From Halomonas alkaliantarctica (lineage in GTDB: Bacteria; Pseudomonadota; Gammaproteobacteria; Pseudomonadales; Halomonadaceae), in contig NZ_CP122961.1 in NCBI RefSeq assembly GCF_029854215.1, forward strand, positions 4,164,892-4,228,891: a stretch of 64,000 bases of DNA, read 5' to 3'. This document shows positions 39,428 through 49,810 of the stretch, piece after piece. The notes beneath the pieces are model-generated. The model did no database searches, had not been told where the DNA came from, and saw only the letters and a list, made by a program, of their open reading frames with translations. Numbering within the stretch: position 1 is the stretch's first letter; every line of letters begins with the position of its first letter. Made by a program: the position numbers and the translations under genes.

Positions 39428-40074
39428 TCCAAGATCAGCAGCTGCCGCTGGGCTGCTTCAAAGGGTACTTCCAACAAATGACGCTGGTGTAGACGTATGC
39501 CGGCAGGCAGGTCGCGCAGTTCATCATCCGCCCCAGGGCCTTTCATGGCTAACCACTGGCCATCAGTGCTGGGTAGCTGGCGGGTCAAGGTGACAAAATC
39601 GACCAAGCTGGCAAATGCCCGGGAAATCACCTGATCAAAAGCGGCGGCTTCAAACTGTTCCACCCGCGCCTGTACGGGAGTGACGTTTTCAAGCCCGAGC
39701 TCCATTACCGCCTGGCGCTGAAAGCGCACCTTTTTGCCATTGCTGTCCAGCAGTGTCACATCAAGCTGGGGGGCTAATATCGCTAATACGATACCAGGAA
39801 GTCCAGGGCCCGCGCCCACATCCAGTAGCCGCGGCCCCTGCACATAGGGCAACACAGCGGCGCTATCCAACACGTGGCGCGACACCATGTCATCCACCTC
39901 GCGTACCGCTGTGAGGTTATAAGCCCGGTTCCACTTGTGCAACAGTGCCAATAAGCCTAGCAGCTGCTGGCGTTGATGTTCGTCAACGGCGATGCCTAAC
40001 TGGCTAAGCCCTTGATCCAGCCGTGGCGCAACGCTTGCAGGCAGAGTTTTCAACAGTGGGTTCAACGAACTCAT
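39415..40074 (-). CDS. rsmG: 16S rRNA (guanine-527 N7)-methyltransferase
   Basis: 219 residues. SAM-binding [17 protein letters not shown], the upstream [21 protein letters not shown] segment and [15 protein letters not shown] are RsmG hallmarks. Modification at G527 affects streptomycin response. The start overlaps the mnmG stop (ATGA-type, four bases), the usual mnmG-rsmG pairing. Confidence 0.97.
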   Translation of the reverse strand: MSSLNPLLKTLPASVAPRLDQGLSQLGIAVDEHQRQQLLGLLALLHKWNRAYNLTAVREVDDMVSRHVLDSAAVLPYVQGPRLLDVGAGPGLPGIVLAILAPQLDVTLLDSNGKKVRFQRQAVMELGLENVTPVQARVEQFEAAAFDQVISRAFASLVDFVTLTRQLPSTDGQWLAMKGPGADDELRDLPAGIRLHQRHLLEVPFEAAQRQLLILDVES

Positions 40075-41975
40075 CCGTTAACTACCTCAGCCGCTGCCAC
40101 CAATCGGCGCTTTTTCAGATGCACCAGCAAAATAGAGACGGCCGCCGGGGTGACGCCTGAAATCCGCGCCGCATGGGCAAGCGTTTCTGGCCGCGCTTCA
40201 GCCAGCTTTTGGCGAATTTCGTTAGACAAGCCTTCCACTTTTAAATAATCCAGCTCCGCAGGCAGTGGCGTGGCTTCGTGGCGCTTGAGCTTATCAATCT
40301 CATGCTGCTGGCGATCGATATAGCCTTGATACTTGGCCTGAATCTGCACCTGCTCGGCGACTGCCGGGTCAGTGACCAGGGTGCCCTCGATGCCGGGTAG
40401 ATTGGCCAAATCGCTGTAATTCAATTCAGGGCGTTTAAGCAGATCACTCAGGCAATACTCGCGAGTGAGCGGTGCGCCGGTTTTTTCGGCCACTTGTTCA
40501 GCCGCTGGGCTTCCCGGTTGTATCCACAGGGTGCTTAGCCGCGCGCTCTCTTGTTCGATAGCCTCGCGTTTTTGGCTAAACGCTGCCCAGCGCGTGTCGT
40601 CGACAAGACCTAATTTACGGCCCGCTTCGGTTAAGCGCAGATCCGCGTTGTCTTCCCGCAGCATCAAGCGATACTCCGCACGGGAAGTAAACATGCGGTA
40701 GGGCTCTTTGGTGCCCATAGTGATCAGGTCATCGACCAGCACACCGAGATAGGCTTCATCGCGGCGGGGATACCAGGCGTCCAGCTCTTGAGCGCGACGG
40801 GCAGCATTCAGGCCTGCCAGCAAACCTTGTGCACCGGCTTCTTCGTAGCCGGTGGTGCCGTTGATCTGGCCGGCAAAAAACAGGTTGTGGATAAATTTTG
40901 TTTCCAGCGAGTGTTTTAAATCCCGCGGATCAAAAAAGTCGTACTCAATCGCGTAGCCAGGCCGGGTGATATGGGCGTTTTCCAAACCTTTGATGGAGCG
41001 CACCACCTGAATCTGCACGTCAAACGGCAGCGAAGTCGAAATGCCGTTGGGGTAGAGCTCATGTGTATCCAAGCCTTCGGGTTCGATAAACACCTGGTGG
41101 CTGGATTTATCGGCAAAGCGATGAACCTTGTCTTCAATCGATGGGCAGTAACGCGGCCCGATGCCTTCGATAACGCCGGAATACATCGGCGAGCGATCAA
41201 GGTTGGCCAGAATCAGATCGTGAGTCTGCTGATTAGTGTGAGCAATATGACAACTCACCTGCTGAGGGTGCATTTCCCGTGATCCCAGGTAGGACATAAC
41301 CGGCGTTGGGCTATCGCCGGGCTGCTCTTCCAACTGTGAAAAATCCACGGTTTTGGCATCAATCCGCGGTGGTGTGCCGGTTTTTAGGCGGTCAACCCGA
41401 AACGGCAGTGCGCGCAGACGTTCGGCCAGCGCGTTGGAGGGCGGATCGCCCGCTCGGCCACCTTTGCTTTGATCCAAACCAATGTGAATCACGCCACCCA
41501 AAAATGTCCCGGTACACAGCACGACGCTGTCGGCATGAAAGCGGATGCCGGTTTCCGTGACGACGCCTCGTACGGTGTCGTTATCCACAATCAGATCGCC
41601 AGCGGCTTGCTGGAAGATCGTTAAGTTGGGCTGTTTTTCCAGCATTCCGCGGATCGCTGCCTTGTAACGGATGCGGTCAGCCTGGGCACGGGTGGCCCGA
41701 ACGGCGGGCCCTTTGCTGGCATTGAGCACGCGAAACTGGATGCCGCCCAAGTCCGTAGCAAGCCCCATGGCGCCGCCCAGTGCATCGATTTCCTTGACCA
41801 AGTGACTTTTGCCGATGCCGCCGATGGCGGGATTACACGACATTTGGCCCAGAGTTTCGATGTTATGGGTGAGCAGCAGGGTCTGACAGCCCATGCGGGC
41901 AGAGGCCAGTGCGGCTTCGGTTCCCGCATGGCCACCGCCGATGACTATCACGTCAAAGCGGTCGGGGTAATTCAA
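40071..41975 (-). CDS. mnmG: tRNA uridine-34 carboxymethylaminomethyl synthesis enzyme MnmG (GidA)
   Basis: 634 residues. FAD-binding [20 protein letters not shown] at the N-terminus, [22 protein letters not shown], the conserved [11 protein letters not shown] and C-terminal [12 protein letters not shown] region. With MnmE it builds the cmnm5 group on wobble U34. Usually mnmE and mnmG lie close together; here mnmE is 17.6 kb away. One DnaA box (41581-41589) lies inside the gene. Confidence 0.97.
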   Translation of the reverse strand: MNYPDRFDVIVIGGGHAGTEAALASARMGCQTLLLTHNIETLGQMSCNPAIGGIGKSHLVKEIDALGGAMGLATDLGGIQFRVLNASKGPAVRATRAQADRIRYKAAIRGMLEKQPNLTIFQQAAGDLIVDNDTVRGVVTETGIRFHADSVVLCTGTFLGGVIHIGLDQSKGGRAGDPPSNALAERLRALPFRVDRLKTGTPPRIDAKTVDFSQLEEQPGDSPTPVMSYLGSREMHPQQVSCHIAHTNQQTHDLILANLDRSPMYSGVIEGIGPRYCPSIEDKVHRFADKSSHQVFIEPEGLDTHELYPNGISTSLPFDVQIQVVRSIKGLENAHITRPGYAIEYDFFDPRDLKHSLETKFIHNLFFAGQINGTTGYEEAGAQGLLAGLNAARRAQELDAWYPRRDEAYLGVLVDDLITMGTKEPYRMFTSRAEYRLMLREDNADLRLTEAGRKLGLVDDTRWAAFSQKREAIEQESARLSTLWIQPGSPAAEQVAEKTGAPLTREYCLSDLLKRPELNYSDLANLPGIEGTLVTDPAVAEQVQIQAKYQGYIDRQQHEIDKLKRHEATPLPAELDYLKVEGLSNEIRQKLAEARPETLAHAARISGVTPAAVSILLVHLKKRRLVAAAEVVNG

Positions 41976-42478
41976 GAGACACCTCGTCTTGTGCCAATTG
42001 GCACGGATGATGTGGCCAGGCAGTCGATTCTAGACGCAGCCACCTTAGATCAATGAGGCGGCAAGTATAAACCCCCTGTGGGTAACCGTCAGGTTTTTCC
42101 ACACCCCGAATCGTTAAACAGCCTCTATTAATAACAACATAAATATAAAATAAGAGAAGTTCTGTAAATGTTGTAATTACTAGTGTGGACAATTTCTGTG
42201 TATAAGCGATTTATCCTTAATAATTTCATGCGCTTATATTGTTGACTTCTACATGCTTGAAGGCGGGAGTTCCTGGGCAGAAAGGGTGTTAAGCCTGTGG
42301 ATGGAATAGTGCTTTATCCACAGATGTAATTAGGCACGGCTTATCCACCGTCCAGTACCTGGGTTGTTACCGCACCTGTGAACAACCATCACTGGGTGTG
42401 GAGCTAATGCTAAGAGACGGCCACAGTAGGCCTTAAGGTGATAAGAGCGATGAAAGTAAAAAAAGGTTATCCACAGGC
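41976..42478. other. Non-coding DnaA-box cluster upstream of mnmG (possible origin or DnaA reservoir)
   Basis: No gene is supported in this 500-base stretch. It carries two perfect DnaA boxes (TTATCCACA at 42314-42322 and 42467-42475) and five 8-of-9 matches: 42077-42085, 42095-42103, 42184-42192, 42197-42205 and 42341-42349, on both strands. An AT-rich stretch (42120-42240) lies among them. Position next to mnmG equals the E. coli oriC position. The mnmG promoter must also lie here. Origin activity is not shown by sequence alone. Confidence 0.65.
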
Positions 42479-42507
42479 AAAAAAATGGCCTGTCGTGTCG
42501 ACAGGCC
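42479..42507 (-). terminator. Terminator of the amino-acid ABC operon
   Basis: GGCCTGTCG-TGT-CGACAGGCC (42487-42507), a 9-bp stem, with a minus-strand tail of ATTTTTTTG, 62 bases after the stop of the ATP-binding gene. Confidence 0.85.
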
Positions 42508-42569
42508 GGTAAAAAAGCGTTATTCAGCGTGAATTAGCGGTTATTTTAAAGCGCGAAAGGGCGTTCAAT

Positions 42570-43340
42570 TTAATGTTTAAGCACGCGCGCCAGGAAGGAT
42601 TGGGTGCGTTCGTGTTGCGGCGTATCGAACAGTTTCTCTGGATGTCCCTGCTCAGTAATCTCGCCTTTATGGATAAAAATAACCCGGTCGGCGACCTCGC
42701 GGGCAAAACCCATTTCATGGGTAACAATCACCATGGTCATGCCTTCTTTGGCTAACTCACGCATGGCATCCAGTACTTCACCGATCATTTCCGGATCAAG
42801 CGCCGATGTGGGCTCGTCGAACAGCATTAGGCGTGGTTCCATCGCCAAGGCGCGGGCCAGCGCCACACGCTGCTGTTGGCCACCTGAGAGCTGGCTAGGG
42901 TACTTATCGGCCTGATCGGCGATACCTACCCGATCAAGCAGTCGTTTGGCGTTGCTGACCGCGTCTTCACGGCTTAAGCCACGTACTTTCATCGGTGCCA
43001 GGGTGACGTTATCGATCACGCTGAGATGGGGAAAAAGGTTGAACTGCTGAAACACCATACCCACTTCGGTACGAATGGTTTGCAGCGCTTGGGTGCTCTT
43101 GCCATGGGGCAGTAGCTCGTTGCTGTCGACGACCAGACTGCCCGATTGGAACTCTTCCAAACCGTTAATACAGCGAATTAGCGTCGATTTGCCAGAGCCA
43201 CTGGCACCGATAATCACCACCACTTCACCGGGTACAATCGTTAGATCAATATCGTTGAGTACGTGCAGGCTGCCAAAGTGCTTATTGAGCTGCTGCATAC
43301 GCACAATGGGTTGCGTTGCGTCGTTCATTGTCTCGCTCAT
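42570..43340 (-). CDS. Polar amino-acid ABC transporter ATP-binding protein (GlnQ/HisP type)
   Basis: 256 residues. Walker [20 protein letters not shown]-loop [14 protein letters not shown], signature [15 protein letters not shown], Walker [16 protein letters not shown] and the switch His in VTHEMGFA. The [14 protein letters not shown] stretch is typical of polar amino-acid importers. ATG at 43340 with AAGGA before it. Completes an importer with the two upstream genes. Substrate probably glutamine or a related amino acid. Confidence 0.94.
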   Translation of the reverse strand: MSETMNDATQPIVRMQQLNKHFGSLHVLNDIDLTIVPGEVVVIIGASGSGKSTLIRCINGLEEFQSGSLVVDSNELLPHGKSTQALQTIRTEVGMVFQQFNLFPHLSVIDNVTLAPMKVRGLSREDAVSNAKRLLDRVGIADQADKYPSQLSGGQQQRVALARALAMEPRLMLFDEPTSALDPEMIGEVLDAMRELAKEGMTMVIVTHEMGFAREVADRVIFIHKGEITEQGHPEKLFDTPQHERTQSFLARVLKH

Positions 43341-43351
43341 TGCGCGTGTCC

Positions 43352-44023
43352 TTATTGTCCTGCCAGGCCTCTGATCTCAAGCTGGCGGAGGATGATTGAT
43401 AGGGTCCAAGTGATCGCTAGATACATCAATGCGACCATGAAATAGACCTCAAGGGCCGTGAAGGTAGTGGCGATATAGATTTGCCCTTGGCGCACTAGCT
43501 CACCCACGCCAATCACCGAGAACAGGGAGGTGTCTTTGATGCTGATGATGCCCTGGTTCCCAAGGGGAGGGATCATGCGCCGAAACGCCTGGGGCCAGAT
43601 AACGTAGCGAAACGCTTGAGTGCGGGAAAGACCCAGAGAGAGCGACGCTTCCCCTTGACCGCGCTCAATCGACTGGACACCGCCACGCACGATTTCAGAG
43701 ATGTAAGCGCCGGAGTTAACGGCGATCGCGGCAATACCGGCGACCAGGGCGTTGATTGGCCCACCCAGCAACTGTGGTAAGCCGTAAAAAATAAATAGCA
43801 CTTGGACTAGAATCGGCGTACCGCGGAACACTTCGACATAAATGATGGCCGGCCAGCGTAGCCAGCGCAGGCGGCTAATGCGTAACAGACCAAAGAATAT
43901 GCCGATAAAAAACCCAATGGCCAAGCCGCCAAATGAGATAAGTAGCGTCCAGGGAATACCCGGCAGCAGGTAAGGGATAGACCCAAACGCCGCCGACCAA
44001 TCAAACTGAAAATTGACGTCCAC
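43352..44023 (-). CDS. Polar amino-acid ABC transporter permease
   Basis: 223 residues, His/Glu/Gln-type permease. [21 protein letters not shown] starts the first helix; the coupling loop [27 protein letters not shown] is the EAA motif; [18 protein letters not shown] is conserved. Only one permease gene, so it should form a homodimer. 11 bases before the ATPase gene. Confidence 0.94.
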   Translation of the reverse strand: MDVNFQFDWSAAFGSIPYLLPGIPWTLLISFGGLAIGFFIGIFFGLLRISRLRWLRWPAIIYVEVFRGTPILVQVLFIFYGLPQLLGGPINALVAGIAAIAVNSGAYISEIVRGGVQSIERGQGEASLSLGLSRTQAFRYVIWPQAFRRMIPPLGNQGIISIKDTSLFSVIGVGELVRQGQIYIATTFTALEVYFMVALMYLAITWTLSIILRQLEIRGLAGQ

Positions 44024-44077
44024 GCGTAGACTCCTGAAACAAAAAAGCAGTTGGCAAAAAACACATAATCAACGCAG

Positions 44078-44108
44078 CAGGGCCGGGGGTTTTGGCCACC
44101 CGGCCCTG
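44078..44108 (-). terminator. Intercistronic hairpin after the binding-protein gene
   Basis: CAGGGCCGGG (44078-44087) and CCCGGCCCTG (44099-44108) form a GC-rich 10-bp stem between the binding-protein stop and the permease start, with no T-run. Such hairpins commonly protect the binding-protein mRNA or end most transcripts there. Confidence 0.55.
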
Positions 44109-44141
44109 TAATGGCGTTACGCTATTGTTGAGGTTTTACAC

Positions 44142-44918
44142 TCACTCTTCGCTGGGGGCTTCACCAAACCATTTGGTGTATATCTCATCGTAAGTGCCAT
44201 CTTCCTTCATCGCGGCGAGGGCTTCGTTGGTGGGTTCCACCCACTCGCTGCCTTTGTGGAAGACGATGCCGTACTGCTGGCCTTCATATAGCGGGCCAAC
44301 AACCTTGGTACGGTCTTCGCCACGGGTTTGCGAGAAGTAGGCGACGTTAGGGGCGTCATAGAGCACCGCATCAACGTTGCGGCCTAGCAGCGCCATGTAC
44401 ATGTCGGCAGTACCCGGGAAGGGGGTGATGTCAGCCTCTTCGCCAAGCTCTTGCTGCAGGTAGTCGTAGCTGGTGGAACCAATTTTGGTACCAACGGCTA
44501 GATCCTGAAGGTCTTCTAGCGTTTCGACACTGTCATTATCGGCACGCACAATAATGCGAAGACCGGAATCGTAGTAGGGGTCGGAGAAGTCGACAACTTC
44601 GGCACGTTCTTCCGTAATGGTGGTACCGGCAATGGCGATTTCCTGGCTACCGGTTTGCACGGCGGGAATAATGCCGGAGAACTCCATGGTCGTGAGGTTG
44701 ACTTCAAAGCCTGCGCGCTCGGCGACTTCGTTGATGATATCCATATCGAAGCCGACCATTTCGCCGGTTTCTTGATCCATCATTTCGAACGGCACAAAGC
44801 TTGGATCAGTGGCCACGTTCACCGATGGCGTTTGGGCCATGGCGGCAGTGGCGCTGGCCAATCCCAGTGCAAGCGCCAGCGTTGTTTTGGTTAGGCTGAG
44901 TGGTAGTGCTACTTTCAT
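44142..44918 (-). CDS. Periplasmic amino-acid-binding protein (SBP family 3, GlnH-like)
   Basis: 258 residues. Signal peptide about 1-28 ([15 protein letters not shown]). Family stretches: [58 protein letters not shown], and [10 protein letters not shown] at the end. The ligand Arg/Asp pair is compatible with a polar amino acid. Mature protein strongly acidic. First gene of the three-gene operon. Confidence 0.93.
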   Translation of the reverse strand: MKVALPLSLTKTTLALALGLASATAAMAQTPSVNVATDPSFVPFEMMDQETGEMVGFDMDIINEVAERAGFEVNLTTMEFSGIIPAVQTGSQEIAIAGTTITEERAEVVDFSDPYYDSGLRIIVRADNDSVETLEDLQDLAVGTKIGSTSYDYLQQELGEEADITPFPGTADMYMALLGRNVDAVLYDAPNVAYFSQTRGEDRTKVVGPLYEGQQYGIVFHKGSEWVEPTNEALAAMKEDGTYDEIYTKWFGEAPSEE

Positions 44919-45077
44919 AAATTTCCCCGTGCTTTATGTGGCTGGTGGCGGGTTACAAAGCGGTTTTACCGTTTGTTGCTCTTTATAAACCGTTATTTAA
45001 GCCGTTGTTGACCTATTAACCTTGGCGAGAATCCGTCAAGGCGTCAAGTCACGAGGAGCGCTGCGGGCCAACGCTGT

Positions 45078-45431
45078 TTAGACCATAAAGGAAGCGCCGC
45101 AGCCGCAGGTGGTGGTGGCGTTAGGGTTCTGAACACGAAAACGTGCGCCCGCCAGACCCTCTTCGTAGTCGACGGTGGAACCTACCAAATACTGGTAAGA
45201 GAGGGGGTCAACCACTAAGGAAGCGTTTCCAAATTCAATAACGGTGTCATCATCAGCGACGTTTTCAGCAAAATCGAAACCGTACTGAAAACCAGAACAG
45301 CCGCCACCGGTCACGTAGACCCGCAGTTTAAGGGATGGATTATTCTCTTCTGCAATCAGCGCATTAATACGTTTGCATGCGCTATCAGAGAGCAGTAGTG
45401 GAGTAGGAACAAAGGCTTCTGCACCGCTCAT
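45078..45431 (-). CDS. erpA: Iron-sulfur cluster insertion protein ErpA
   Basis: 117 residues of the A-type carrier family. Three ligand cysteines: [11 protein letters not shown] and the C-terminal [10 protein letters not shown]. It passes Fe-S clusters to client enzymes, including the isoprenoid pathway. Together with argC upstream in the same direction; an inverted repeat separates them. Confidence 0.93.
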   Translation of the reverse strand: MSGAEAFVPTPLLLSDSACKRINALIAEENNPSLKLRVYVTGGGCSGFQYGFDFAENVADDDTVIEFGNASLVVDPLSYQYLVGSTVDYEEGLAGARFRVQNPNATTTCGCGASFMV

Positions 45432-45488
45432 GGGTACCTCCCGCGAGCTTAAAGAACGAATAAATCGGCATTGGGGGGTGATTATGGG

Positions 45489-45526
45489 TAATTCCCAGCA
45501 AATTGGTCAACTATTGCTGGGAATTA
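45489..45526. terminator. Hairpin between argC and erpA
   Basis: TAATTCCCAGCAA (45489-45501) and its perfect complement (45514-45526), 12-base loop. Lies directly after the argC stop. No T-run, so it may be a weak terminator or an mRNA processing structure. Confidence 0.45.
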
Positions 45527-45534
45527 GTGAAACC

Positions 45535-46569
45535 TTAGGGCATCAGTGCTGGTGCGGTAAGGCCGGTGTTCTCGTCAAAGCCGAACATCAGGTTGAGGTT
45601 TTGGATCGCTTGGCCGGAAGCACCTTTGACCAGGTTATCGATCACCGATAGCACGACCACGGTGTTGCCATTGCCGGGGCGATGGACGGCCAGGCGGCAG
45701 GTATTGATGCCTTTGACACTGCGCGTTTCAGGATGGCTTCCCGCTGGCATCACATCGACAAAGGGTTCGTCGGCATAGCGCTGCTCAAAGAGTGCCTGCA
45801 GATCGCCGGGGTCAGCGGTTAGCTGGCCGTAAAGGGTGGAGTGAATACCCCGAATCATCGGCGTTAGGTGCGGCACAAAGGTTAAACCCACCGTGGATTG
45901 CTGGATATCCCTAAGTCCTTGACTAATTTCCGGCAAATGGCGGTGGCCCGAGGCGCCGTAGGCCTTCATCGACTCGCTGGCTTCGGCGAGCAGTGAGCCT
46001 ACTTTAGCGCCGCGGCCTGCGCCGGTAACGCCGGATTTGCAGTCAGCAATGAGTTGGCCTGGGTCGATCAAACCTGCTTCCAGAAGCGGCAGGTAGCCCA
46101 ACTGAACGCTGGTGGGGTAGCAACCGGGAACCGCAATTAAACGTGCGTTTTTGATTTTCTCCCGGTGCATTTCCGGCAGCCCATATACTGCCTCTTGCAA
46201 CAATTCCGGGGCGCCGTGGGCCTGTCCGTACCAGCGGCTCCACTCATCGGCATCGCGCAGCCGGAAATCGGCCGATAGATCAATCACCCGAGTGCCGTTT
46301 TCGAGTAGCTCACCGGCTAGTGCGTGAGCAACGCCATGGGGTGTGGCAAAAAATACCGCATCCAACGCGCCCAACTGTTTAGCGTCCGGCTCGCTAAACG
46401 CCAAGGTATCGTAATGGCCGCGCAGGTTGGGGTACATATCGCACACCTTGACGCCGGTTTCCGAGCGCGAGGTAATCATGGCGACGTTAACTTGGGGGTG
46501 CTGGGCGAGTAGCCGTAGTAGTTCAACGCCGGTGTAACCTGTACCGCCCACAATGCCGACCTTAATCAC
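45535..46569 (-). CDS. argC: N-acetyl-gamma-glutamyl-phosphate reductase
   Basis: 344 residues. NADPH-binding [17 protein letters not shown], catalytic Cys in [27 protein letters not shown] and the SGHRHLPEI segment. Third step of arginine synthesis from glutamate. No other arg gene is adjacent, as is common in gammaproteobacteria where argC is scattered. Confidence 0.96.
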   Translation of the reverse strand: MIKVGIVGGTGYTGVELLRLLAQHPQVNVAMITSRSETGVKVCDMYPNLRGHYDTLAFSEPDAKQLGALDAVFFATPHGVAHALAGELLENGTRVIDLSADFRLRDADEWSRWYGQAHGAPELLQEAVYGLPEMHREKIKNARLIAVPGCYPTSVQLGYLPLLEAGLIDPGQLIADCKSGVTGAGRGAKVGSLLAEASESMKAYGASGHRHLPEISQGLRDIQQSTVGLTFVPHLTPMIRGIHSTLYGQLTADPGDLQALFEQRYADEPFVDVMPAGSHPETRSVKGINTCRLAVHRPGNGNTVVVLSVIDNLVKGASGQAIQNLNLMFGFDENTGLTAPALMP

Positions 46570-46649
46570 AAATCACTCCTTACGGATGCCGCTGAGTAGA
46601 AAACCAAATTCGCTATTAACTTAAGCATAGGACACCAAGCTGTTTAAGC

Positions 46650-46684
46650 GTATCCAGCTATGATACACAAGAGTGTATCGATAC
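46650..46684. promoter_or_regulatory. Nested GTATC/GATAC palindromes upstream of the CLC gene
   Basis: GTATC at 46650-46654, GATAC 46662-46666, GTATC 46675-46679 and GATAC 46680-46684 make overlapping inverted repeats, including the 10-bp palindrome GTATCGATAC and GATACAC-AAGA-GTGTATC. Located 20 bases before the GTG start; resembles a repressor operator. Regulator unknown. Confidence 0.4.
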
Positions 46685-46703
46685 AAGAGCAAGGAAGGTC
46701 GCT

Positions 46704-48524
46704 GTGGCGCGTTTTTCCCGATCGGATTTTACCTTAGAGAGTTTTCGTCGTCAGCTAGCCAACGTCGACGCCCTTCCACAGCTATGTGTACTGGGGCTAG
46801 TCTCGGGTGTTATTACCGGCGCTGTGATGGTGGCGTTTCGGCTGCTATTGGAAGCAGGCGCTGCGCTCTACATGACTGATGGAGACCCAGAAGCGTTTGA
46901 AAGCATGGCGAAGTGGCTGCGCGCGCTTTTACCCATGCTGGCAGTAACGCTAGTAGGAGTGCTGCTGTATAGGCAAAAACCGGCGGCACGTAAGCTTGGT
47001 GTTGGCCATGTGATTGAGCGGCTTAGCTACCACCAAGGCCGTTTTCCCCTGCGTAACTGGCTCAACCAGTGGTGGGTAGGTGTTATATCCGTCCTGGGTG
47101 GTCTCTCCGCAGGCCGTGAGGGGCCGGCGATTCACTTGGGGGCAGCGGCGGCTAGCGGGCTTGGTCAGCAGATACGCTTGCCTAATAATAGCCTTAGAGT
47201 ACTCGTGGCGTGCGGTACCGCAGCCGCTATTTCCGCCTCTTTTAACACGCCTATCGCGGGCGTCATCTTTGCCATGGAAGTGGTGATGATGGAATACACC
47301 TTAATGAGCTTTATGCCCGTGATTTTGGCTTCTACCATGGGCGCACTGGTGGCGCAGTTAGCGTATGGCAACGAACCCGCTTTCCGTATCCCCGAGATAG
47401 CATTGGGCTCACTGATCAACTTGCCGTGGATTGTGGTTACCGGACTGGTGATTGGGCTGCTAGCCGGGCTGTTTATTCATATTTCACGCAGTCAGCGGAT
47501 TATGCAGTGGCCACTTTGGGTGCGTCTTGGTTTGGTGGGGGTGTCAACTGGCGCGGTGGCTTGGTGGTTCCCCCAGGTTCAGGGTATCGGCTACGACAGC
47601 GTGGCGGCGGCGCTCAATAACCAACTGGAAATTAAAGTGCTGCTGGCACTGATGATCATCAAGCTGCTGATTACGGCGCTAACGGTCGCTGGCGGTGTTC
47701 CCATCGGTATTATCGGCCCGGTGTTGGTCATAGGTTCTGCTACAGGCGCGCTGTTTGGTTTACTGGGGGGCTGGCTTTGGTCCGATAAAGCCGCAGATCC
47801 GGGCATTTACGCGATGCTAGGTATGGCTGCAATGATGGGGGCGGTGTTACAAGCGCCCCTGGCTGCGCTCATGGCGCTTTTGGAGTTAACCCATACGCCG
47901 AGCATTATGCTTCCCGGCATGTTGGCGGTGGTAGTGGCGTGTTTAACCTCGCGTCAATTGACTGGCTGTGAAGGCTTTTTTATCAGCACGGTGCGCTACG
48001 GGCTGCACCCGCTTCAGCAGCCGTTGATGCAGGCACTTTCCCGGGTCTCGGTGCCTGCGGTGATGGAGCGTCAATTGGTGCGCACCGAGCGAATGATCAC
48101 ACCTGATCGAGCGCGACTTTTATTAGAAACCAACCCGGTGTGGTTAGTGATCGAGCGCTCCAGTGAAGAAAAACCTGTGTTGGCGCTAAAAGCCGCTGAA
48201 CTGGCACGCTGGTTACTTGAGCACGATGAGGCGCTACAGGGGGAAGAGCCGCCTGCAGATGAGTTGATTGATCTACTCGAAATCCCTGGGCAGCGTTTGG
48301 AGCTGGCGCCCATTGGTTTACAGGCGACACTTTCTGAAGCGTTTCTAAAACTACAGGATAACGCCCTCGGGGCGCTCTACGTCGTTCATGGCTATCGACC
48401 AAAGCAACGGCGTATTTCAGGTATTATCACCCGTGGGGCCATCGAGCGTTATTATCACTACACTGACCCACGCGGCGCCGATGCCCTTGGCACTGATAAA
48501 CGCGAGCAGGATTCATCTCTTTAA
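46704..48524 (+). CDS. CLC-family chloride channel/transporter with C-terminal CBS region
   Basis: 606 residues from GTG 46704 (AAGGAAGG site). Membrane part about residues 25-440, with the gating-glutamate motif GREGPAIHLGAAAASG and GVPIGIIGPVLVIGSATGAL; the usual GSGIP stretch is replaced by a divergent GVGHV. The C-terminal 150 residues form a CBS-like regulatory domain. CLC proteins move chloride, either as channels or as 2Cl-/H+ exchangers. In a halophile it could serve ion balance. Which mode cannot be decided here. Confidence 0.9.
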   Translation: MARFSRSDFTLESFRRQLANVDALPQLCVLGLVSGVITGAVMVAFRLLLEAGAALYMTDGDPEAFESMAKWLRALLPMLAVTLVGVLLYRQKPAARKLGVGHVIERLSYHQGRFPLRNWLNQWWVGVISVLGGLSAGREGPAIHLGAAAASGLGQQIRLPNNSLRVLVACGTAAAISASFNTPIAGVIFAMEVVMMEYTLMSFMPVILASTMGALVAQLAYGNEPAFRIPEIALGSLINLPWIVVTGLVIGLLAGLFIHISRSQRIMQWPLWVRLGLVGVSTGAVAWWFPQVQGIGYDSVAAALNNQLEIKVLLALMIIKLLITALTVAGGVPIGIIGPVLVIGSATGALFGLLGGWLWSDKAADPGIYAMLGMAAMMGAVLQAPLAALMALLELTHTPSIMLPGMLAVVVACLTSRQLTGCEGFFISTVRYGLHPLQQPLMQALSRVSVPAVMERQLVRTERMITPDRARLLLETNPVWLVIERSSEEKPVLALKAAELARWLLEHDEALQGEEPPADELIDLLEIPGQRLELAPIGLQATLSEAFLKLQDNALGALYVVHGYRPKQRRISGIITRGAIERYYHYTDPRGADALGTDKREQDSSL

Positions 48525-48533
48525 GGAGCGACA

Positions 48534-48965
48534 ATGTACCTATGGGTAAAGGCTATTCATTTAATGGCCGTAGTGACGTGGTTCGCTGCGCTGTTCTATT
48601 TACCCCGCCTGTACGTGTATCACGCCACCGCGCGAGATAACGGCGATGAAAAGGCCATCGACTATTTCAAAACCATGGAGCGTAAGCTCTACCGTGGCAT
48701 CATGACTCCATCCATGATTGCGGTGCTCATTTTTGGTGGCTGGATGCTCTATCTAGTGCCCGAATGGTTCAGCCAGGGCTGGATGCACGCCAAGCTGGCG
48801 CTGGTGGTTCTGCTTATCGCTTATCATCATGTTTGTTTGATCTATTTGAAGCAGTTTGCCCAGGATCGCTGTACCAAAGGCCATGTGTTTTTCCGCTGGT
48901 TTAACGAAGCGCCGGTGATTGCGCTGGTGGCGATTATTATTCTCGCCGTTGTGAAGCCCTTTTGA
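48534..48965 (+). CDS. hemJ: Protoporphyrinogen oxidase HemJ
   Basis: 143 residues, four membrane helices. Conserved His10 and the WFAALFYLPRLYVYH stretch, ERKLYRGIMTPSM and a central WMHAKLALV helix define HemJ, which oxidises protoporphyrinogen IX in haem synthesis. hemL and hemW are nearby, in keeping with this role. 10 bases after the CLC gene with AAGGAG site. Confidence 0.93.
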   Translation: MYLWVKAIHLMAVVTWFAALFYLPRLYVYHATARDNGDEKAIDYFKTMERKLYRGIMTPSMIAVLIFGGWMLYLVPEWFSQGWMHAKLALVVLLIAYHHVCLIYLKQFAQDRCTKGHVFFRWFNEAPVIALVAIIILAVVKPF

Positions 48966-49774
48966 TGCGTCAACCACTTCCTCCCGTGGTGTTGGTGCTC
49001 GCCGGGCATGATCCGACTGGTGGGGCAGGATTAATCGCTGACAGTGAAGCCATTGCAGCCTGTGGTGGTTGGGCGGTAACGATCCCCACTGCGCTGACGG
49101 TACAAAATTGTCATAATGTGACACGCGTGATCCCTGCTGATCCGACTGCGATGCGCCAAATGGCAGAGGCAATTAGTGAGATGCAGGTCGCGGCGATTAA
49201 GCTTGGTCTACTCGCTGATGAAGACACCCTGCGCGCAGCGGAGCAAATTATTCGCCGTTTTCCAGGCATTCCCGTGGTGGCCGATCCGGTCTTTAAAGCC
49301 GGTGGCGGAACTGAGTTATCCACACCTGCTTTGCGTCAACTGTTTGTTGATCGTTTGCTACCGCTTGTGGATATATTAACGCCGAATCGTGCTGAGTTAG
49401 CCCAGCTTACGCCCGACATCATCACTCCTTTCGATGATACGGCCCGCGCGGTGGCACTGATGTCACAGGGGTGCCAAGCTATCCTGGTCACGGCCACGGA
49501 TGAGCCACTGCCCGGCAATGAGCAGCAGGTAGTGCACACCCTGCACTCGCCCGATACCACTCGCCAGTGGCAGTGGCCGCGCCTGCCCGAACTGTTCCAT
49601 GGCTCTGGCTGCACGCTGGCATCGGCCATTGCCGCCCGTATTGCCGTTGGTGAGCGTTTACCAACTGCTTGTGAGCAGGCGCAGCGCTTTACCTGGCAAA
49701 GTCTGTCCCAAGGATTTCAACCGCCTAGCGGCCAGTGTTTGCCACATCGTATTCCACGGGCTATCCGTTTTTGA
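48965..49774 (+). CDS. thiD: Hydroxymethylpyrimidine (phosphate) kinase
   Basis: 269 residues of the ribokinase superfamily. LAGHDPTGGAGLIADSEAI near the N-terminus, DPVFKAGGG, LTPNRAELAQL and catalytic Asp-equivalent region HGSGCTLASAIAA. It phosphorylates the thiamin pyrimidine. The ATG overlaps the hemJ stop by one base (TGATG). thiE, often its neighbour between thiD and hemL in pseudomonads, is absent here. Confidence 0.94.
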   Translation: MRQPLPPVVLVLAGHDPTGGAGLIADSEAIAACGGWAVTIPTALTVQNCHNVTRVIPADPTAMRQMAEAISEMQVAAIKLGLLADEDTLRAAEQIIRRFPGIPVVADPVFKAGGGTELSTPALRQLFVDRLLPLVDILTPNRAELAQLTPDIITPFDDTARAVALMSQGCQAILVTATDEPLPGNEQQVVHTLHSPDTTRQWQWPRLPELFHGSGCTLASAIAARIAVGERLPTACEQAQRFTWQSLSQGFQPPSGQCLPHRIPRAIRF

Positions 49775-49810
49775 TCCTATCTTCTGTACGCCATTGACCG
49801 AGAGGATGCC

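Noticed and set aside
49316..49324. Perfect DnaA box in thiD as an origin element
   Set aside because: A single box within coding sequence with no neighbours; likely chance.
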